Source of the DNA: Gammaproteobacteria bacterium TMED139
GTDB lineage: Bacteria > Pseudomonadota > Gammaproteobacteria > Pseudomonadales > Pseudohongiellaceae
Assembly (NCBI GenBank): GCA_002172295.1
Contig: NHGO01000041.1
Coordinates: forward strand, 1 to 8,626
Direction of reading: 5' to 3'
Length of the DNA: 8,626 nt
Shown here: one piece after another, positions 6,111 to 8,626 of the stretch
Position numbering within the stretch: position 1 is the first letter of the stretch
Layout of the letters: every line of letters begins with the position of its first letter
Position numbers and translations under genes: made by a program
Notes under the pieces: model-generated
The model's database searches: none
Told to the model about the DNA's origin: nothing
Seen by the model: only the letters and a program-made list of their open reading frames with translations

Positions 6111-6299
6111 ATGGCACAGGACACGAAATTCCCCTTCGACTTAGACCTCAGCGTCCTCGATACGGGCAGTATTACTAATATCTTAAATGATATCGACCAG
6201 CACATGCCCTTAATGGAAAGCGAGCGAGACAGAGTCCAGCTTCTCCAAGTCAAAGAATTTTTTGAAGACGAGCTTAAAATGGCCAACCGTTTGCATTAA
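6111..6299 (+). CDS. Hypothetical small acidic protein (62 residues)
   Basis: I do not recognise this protein. It has 62 residues, with 13 acidic and 6 basic (net about -7), and no cysteine, signal peptide or membrane segment, so it is probably cytoplasmic. The N-terminal third (FPFDLDLSVLDTGS, about 7-20) alternates hydrophobic and acidic residues. From about residue 34 to 60 it looks like one amphipathic helix (MESERDRVQLLQVKEFFEDELKMANRL). Evidence that it is real: ATG at 6111 preceded by a perfect TAAGGAG (6093-6099, 11-base spacing), a clean stop, and a rho-independent terminator 28 bases later, making it look like a single-gene unit. The reverse-strand frame over the same bases is serine-rich with no ribosome binding site and is a shadow. 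Its neighbours give no hint of function. Confidence 0.75.
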   Translation: MAQDTKFPFDLDLSVLDTGSITNILNDIDQHMPLMESERDRVQLLQVKEFFEDELKMANRLH

Positions 6300-6327
6300 A
6301 GGCCTAGTTCGAATAGTTTCTTGCCCG

Positions 6328-6352
6328 CCATCGAACAACGGTGGTTTTATTT
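6328..6352 (+). terminator. Rho-independent terminator after the 62-residue gene
   Basis: CCATCG (6328-6333) pairs with CGGTGG (6339-6344) through one G-U pair, around the loop AACAA, and is followed directly by TTTTATTT (6345-6352). The G at 6327 and T at 6345 may add a wobble pair. It lies 28 bases after the stop codon and separates the small gene from the ABC exporter. Confidence 0.7.
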
Positions 6353-6370
6353 GACGATAGATTCGCGCAT

Positions 6371-6420
6371 TTTAGACCTCATCTTTCTTATAATATATAA
6401 ATCTAAAAGATTTAGACTAC
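6371..6420 (+). promoter_or_regulatory. Promoter and likely operator of the ABC exporter
   Basis: A perfect -10 box TATAAT lies at 6389-6394; the -35 region at 17 bp (CGCATT) is poor. A start near 6401 leaves a leader of about 40 bases to the TTG start. Around it are overlapping repeats: TAAATCT-AAA-AGATTTA (6398-6414) and TCTAAA-AGA-TTTAGA (6402-6416) are inverted repeats covering the start site, and TTTAGAC occurs directly at 6371-6377 and 6411-6417, 40 bases apart. A repressor bound here would block polymerase; an activator could use the upstream copy to offset the weak -35. No regulator gene is seen in the window. Confidence 0.5.
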
Positions 6421-6429
6421 CGCTCTCTC

Positions 6430-6444
6430 GGAAGAGCATAATTG
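6430..6444 (+). promoter_or_regulatory. Ribosome binding site deciding a TTG start for the ABC exporter
   Basis: GGAAGAG (6430-6436) is the only good Shine-Dalgarno-like string before this gene. It is 5 bases from TTG at 6442, 8 bases from a second TTG at 6445, and 14 bases from GTG at 6451. The first ATG in frame (6475) has no such site. One of the two TTG codons is therefore the most likely start. Confidence 0.5.
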
Positions 6445-8277
6445 TTGACAGTGAATAAAATCGAAAATAATTCGATGCATAAGTTTTTTTCTGTATTCCA
6501 GCATAGTCGCTTAGCGATGAGGCTTGTTTGGGACACGAGCCCATTACTTACCTCAGTAATGGCCATATCAACTGTGCTTAGCGGAGCAGCACCAGCCGCA
6601 ATAGCTTCAGTAGGTGGCTTATTCGTGGATTCCGTAGCGACATCTCTGCAGCAGGCGGGAGGAGATGCTGCCAGCGCTCGCCAAGAAGCCGTATTTTATG
6701 TGCTAATAGAGCTTGGTCTAGTAGTCCTACTGACTGGTTCACAAAGGTTGAATTCAGTATGCCAGTCGATCTTGCGGGCTTTGTTAGGAAATAAAATTAA
6801 CGTAATGATCCTCGAAAAGGCCTTAACACTGGAGCTTAGCCATTTTGAGGATTCTGAGTATTACGATAAATTAGTCCGAGCGCGACGAGAGGCATCAAGC
6901 AGACCACTCTCCCTAATTATCAAAACTTTCGATTTCCTGCGGGACGTAATCGCTTTAGTAACTATTAGCATTTTTCTATTTCAATTTTCTGTTTGGGCGG
7001 CTTTTTTATTATTCGCTGCTGGAATTCCAGCTTTTGCTGCTGAAACAAAGTTCTCTGGTGAAGCATTTCGTATTCAAAGGCGTCGCTCCGCTGAGAGACG
7101 TCTGCAAGTCTACCTAGAAATGGTATTAACACGTGAAGACGGAGCGAAGGAAGTAAAACTTTTTCAGATAGGGAAGCACTTTTTAAAACGTTATATTGAT
7201 ATTTTTCACGGTATCTATAGGGAAGATAGAAGTTTAGTTTTGCGTAGGGGGTTTTGGGGCTATGTTCTTGGTTTGATAGCGAGTGCTGCTTTTTATTTTG
7301 CATACGGTTGGGTTGGGTTCGCAGCAATTGCCGGAGTTATAACCATTGGTCAAATGACGATGTACATAGCTCAATTCAGATTAGGGCAAAATGCCGTGAC
7401 TACCAGTTTAACAGCAATAAATGGAATGTATGAGGACAACCTTTATCTATCAAATCTATCTGAGTATTTAAACCATGAAATTCCAGAAGCTAGTGGCGAC
7501 AAGGACTTTGGGCCAAACCCAGGAGATGGGATTAGGTTCGAAAATGTTAGTTTCTTTTATGATGGCTGCAAGGTGCCTGCTCTAAATGACGTCTCTGCAC
7601 ACATAAAGCAGGGAGAATCTCTCGCAATTGTTGGAGAGAATGGCAGTGGTAAGACAACTTTAATAAAGTTGTTGACGCGTTTGTATAAACCTAGTGGCGG
7701 CAGAATTCTTCTTGAGGGTTTAGACCTTCAACATTGGAATGTAGATGCTTTGCGTAAAAAAATAGGAGTAATTTTCCAGGATTTCAACCGCTATCAACTG
7801 ATTGTGGGCGAAAATATAGGCGTGGGCGACATAAATGTCATCGATGACCAAGATCGCATTGATAACGCAGCTAGCAAGGGAATGGCAGACTCTTTTATAA
7901 AAGATCTACCTGACGCTTATCGGACTCAATTAGGCACTTGGTTTAAGGATGGGAAGGAGCTCTCCGGAGGACAGTGGCAAAAAGTCGCATTATCTAGGGC
8001 TTTTATGAGAAATAAAGCCGACATCTTGATTCTTGATGAGCCCACTGCCGCAATAGATGCAAAAGCAGAGGCGGAGATATTCTCTCATTTTCGTGATCTT
8101 ACTGATGATAAGATATCGATTATAATCTCTCATCGGTTTTCAACGGTAAGGATGGCAGATCACATTATTGTGCTTGAGGAAGGTGAGATTACCGAGGAGG
8201 GTAGCCACGCTGAGCTCATGGAGAAGAAAGGGCAATACTCTAACTTGTTTGAACTCCAGGCTAGGGGGTATCAGTAA
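6442..8277 (+). CDS. ABC exporter, fused permease and ATP-binding protein
   Basis: A 611-residue half-transporter of the ABC subfamily B (MsbA/lantibiotic-exporter-like) type, expected to work as a homodimer in the inner membrane and export a substrate that cannot be named from sequence. The N-terminal permease (about 30-345) has roughly six hydrophobic segments, near 35-65, 84-102, 165-181, 184-201, 272-290 and 291-311. The loop EVKLFQIGKHFLKRY (237-251) is usual for this group. The C-terminal ATPase is complete: Walker A GENGSGKT (398-405), Q-loop Q446, signature LSGGQ (507-511), Walker B ILILDE (528-533), D-loop AAID (536-539), H-loop H564. There is no N-terminal peptidase domain, so it is not a self-processing bacteriocin exporter. 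The start is probably TTG; ATG 6475 would shorten it by 11 residues. It ends with TAA then TGA in another frame. Confidence 0.9.
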   Translation: MLTVNKIENNSMHKFFSVFQHSRLAMRLVWDTSPLLTSVMAISTVLSGAAPAAIASVGGLFVDSVATSLQQAGGDAASARQEAVFYVLIELGLVVLLTGSQRLNSVCQSILRALLGNKINVMILEKALTLELSHFEDSEYYDKLVRARREASSRPLSLIIKTFDFLRDVIALVTISIFLFQFSVWAAFLLFAAGIPAFAAETKFSGEAFRIQRRRSAERRLQVYLEMVLTREDGAKEVKLFQIGKHFLKRYIDIFHGIYREDRSLVLRRGFWGYVLGLIASAAFYFAYGWVGFAAIAGVITIGQMTMYIAQFRLGQNAVTTSLTAINGMYEDNLYLSNLSEYLNHEIPEASGDKDFGPNPGDGIRFENVSFFYDGCKVPALNDVSAHIKQGESLAIVGENGSGKTTLIKLLTRLYKPSGGRILLEGLDLQHWNVDALRKKIGVIFQDFNRYQLIVGENIGVGDINVIDDQDRIDNAASKGMADSFIKDLPDAYRTQLGTWFKDGKELSGGQWQKVALSRAFMRNKADILILDEPTAAIDAKAEAEIFSHFRDLTDDKISIIISHRFSTVRMADHIIVLEEGEITEEGSHAELMEKKGQYSNLFELQARGYQ

Positions 8278-8420
8278 TGACTAGATGCGCGGTCGCTATT
8301 GAATAAACCTATATTTATTTTAGCTATTTAAGATACTTATGTATCACAAATCGGGGCTTGAATGGCTAATTCTTCTGGAGTAGGTTTGCAGTCAAAGCTA
8401 AACTGGAGAACGATAATAAA
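8278..8420 (+). promoter_or_regulatory. Spacer between the ABC exporter and the last gene
   Basis: This 143-base stretch is non-coding. It holds a small inverted repeat GATAC-TTAT-GTATC (8332-8345), which has no T-run after it and so is not an evident terminator. No convincing promoter was found: GATAAT (8412-8417) is 20 bp from TTGCAG (8386-8391). Without a terminator, co-transcription of the last gene with the exporter is possible. Confidence 0.35.
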
Positions 8421-8626
8421 ATGAATTCACGAAAATCGAAGGTCAAGGAACTAGACGTTTCGATAGGCAAAGAGAAACTTCACGCGCTTTCGATCAAACA
8501 ACTTCACCGATCACGCACCAGGTTGATAGTTTGCTTTTGGACGTTGCCTGTATATATCCTAATTGTCTGGGTGTTGCTCTCCAATGGACAGTCTGTAGAT
8601 TCATTTATGTTTTTTTATTTCACTCT
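8421..8626 (+). CDS. Hypothetical membrane protein, N-terminal part (runs off window)
   Basis: An open frame from ATG 8421 to the window end, giving 68 residues without a stop. I do not recognise the family. The first 34 residues are basic and soluble (MNSRKSKVKELDVSIGKEKL and onward, rich in K, R and H). They are followed by a clear hydrophobic segment at about 35-53 (LIVCFWTLPVYILIVWVLL), then a short polar turn (SNGQSVDS) and the start of a second hydrophobic stretch (FMFFYFTL). By the positive-inside rule the N-terminus should be cytoplasmic and the turn periplasmic, suggesting a multi-pass membrane protein. GGAG at 8405-8408 precedes the ATG by 12 bases, rather far. It follows the ABC exporter by 143 bases on the same strand, so a related export role is possible but unproven. 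Confidence 0.6.
   Translation, partial: MNSRKSKVKELDVSIGKEKLHALSIKQLHRSRTRLIVCFWTLPVYILIVWVLLSNGQSVDSFMFFYFT

Noticed and set aside
6062..6286. Minus-strand open frame of 74 codons opposite the small acidic gene
   Set aside because: Serine-rich shadow-like composition and no ribosome binding site; the plus-strand frame has a perfect TAAGGAG and a terminator.
8277..8306. Nine-codon frame MTRCAVAIE overlapping the exporter stop (TAATGA) with GGGGG upstream
   Set aside because: The stop/start overlap and G-run are suggestive, but a frame this short is expected by chance and nothing else supports it.
1..8626. CRISPR array, tRNA, toxin-antitoxin, transposase or phage genes
   Set aside because: I looked for regular repeat-spacer series, cloverleaf elements and typical gene pairs and saw none; the repeats present are few and short.

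Overview
The window looks like a piece of chromosome from a gammaproteobacterium of moderate to low GC content. The main reason is the order 6S RNA - zapA - ZapB-like (TIGR02449) gene, read leftward, facing pepP - ubiH, read rightward, with a second ubiquinone hydroxylase (ubiI/visC type) nearby. That block is typical of Pseudomonas-like and other gammaproteobacteria. I cannot name the species from sequence alone.

Layout. Positions 1-66 (minus) hold the 5' part of a 6S RNA gene that leaves the window on the left. zapA (182-496) and a 71-residue coiled-coil gene (515-730), both minus, form a small cell-division operon running toward 6S RNA. A 251-base divergent spacer (731-981) carries a perfect 16-bp palindrome and sits where ygfB is usually found; ygfB is not here. 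On the plus strand pepP (982-2304) and ubiH (2319-3557) form an operon. A minus-strand pair follows: a NodN/MaoC-type hydratase (4003-4467) and a DUF1499 lipoprotein (3560-3967), ending 2 bases from the ubiH stop. This pair separates ubiH from ubiI (4587-5819, plus).

The right third is less canonical. A 291-base spacer (5820-6110) has a degenerate ~42-bp tandem repeat and a 13-bp direct repeat. It is followed by an unrecognised 62-residue acidic protein gene (6111-6299) with a strong ribosome binding site and its own terminator. Next, behind a promoter region rich in short inverted and direct repeats, is a 611-residue fused permease/ATPase ABC exporter (6442-8277) that probably starts at TTG. 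A membrane-protein gene (8421 onward) runs off the right edge.

How the genes work together: 6S RNA tunes RNA polymerase in stationary phase; ZapA and the ZapB-like protein support the Z-ring; PepP trims proline-containing peptides; UbiH and UbiI carry out two hydroxylations of the ubiquinone ring. The lipoprotein/hydratase pair and the ABC exporter have no evident link to ubiquinone. I found no CRISPR array, tRNA, transposase or phage gene. No clear new multi-gene system is visible; the best candidates for something undescribed are the small acidic gene with its repeat-bearing leader, and the ABC exporter with the truncated gene after it.
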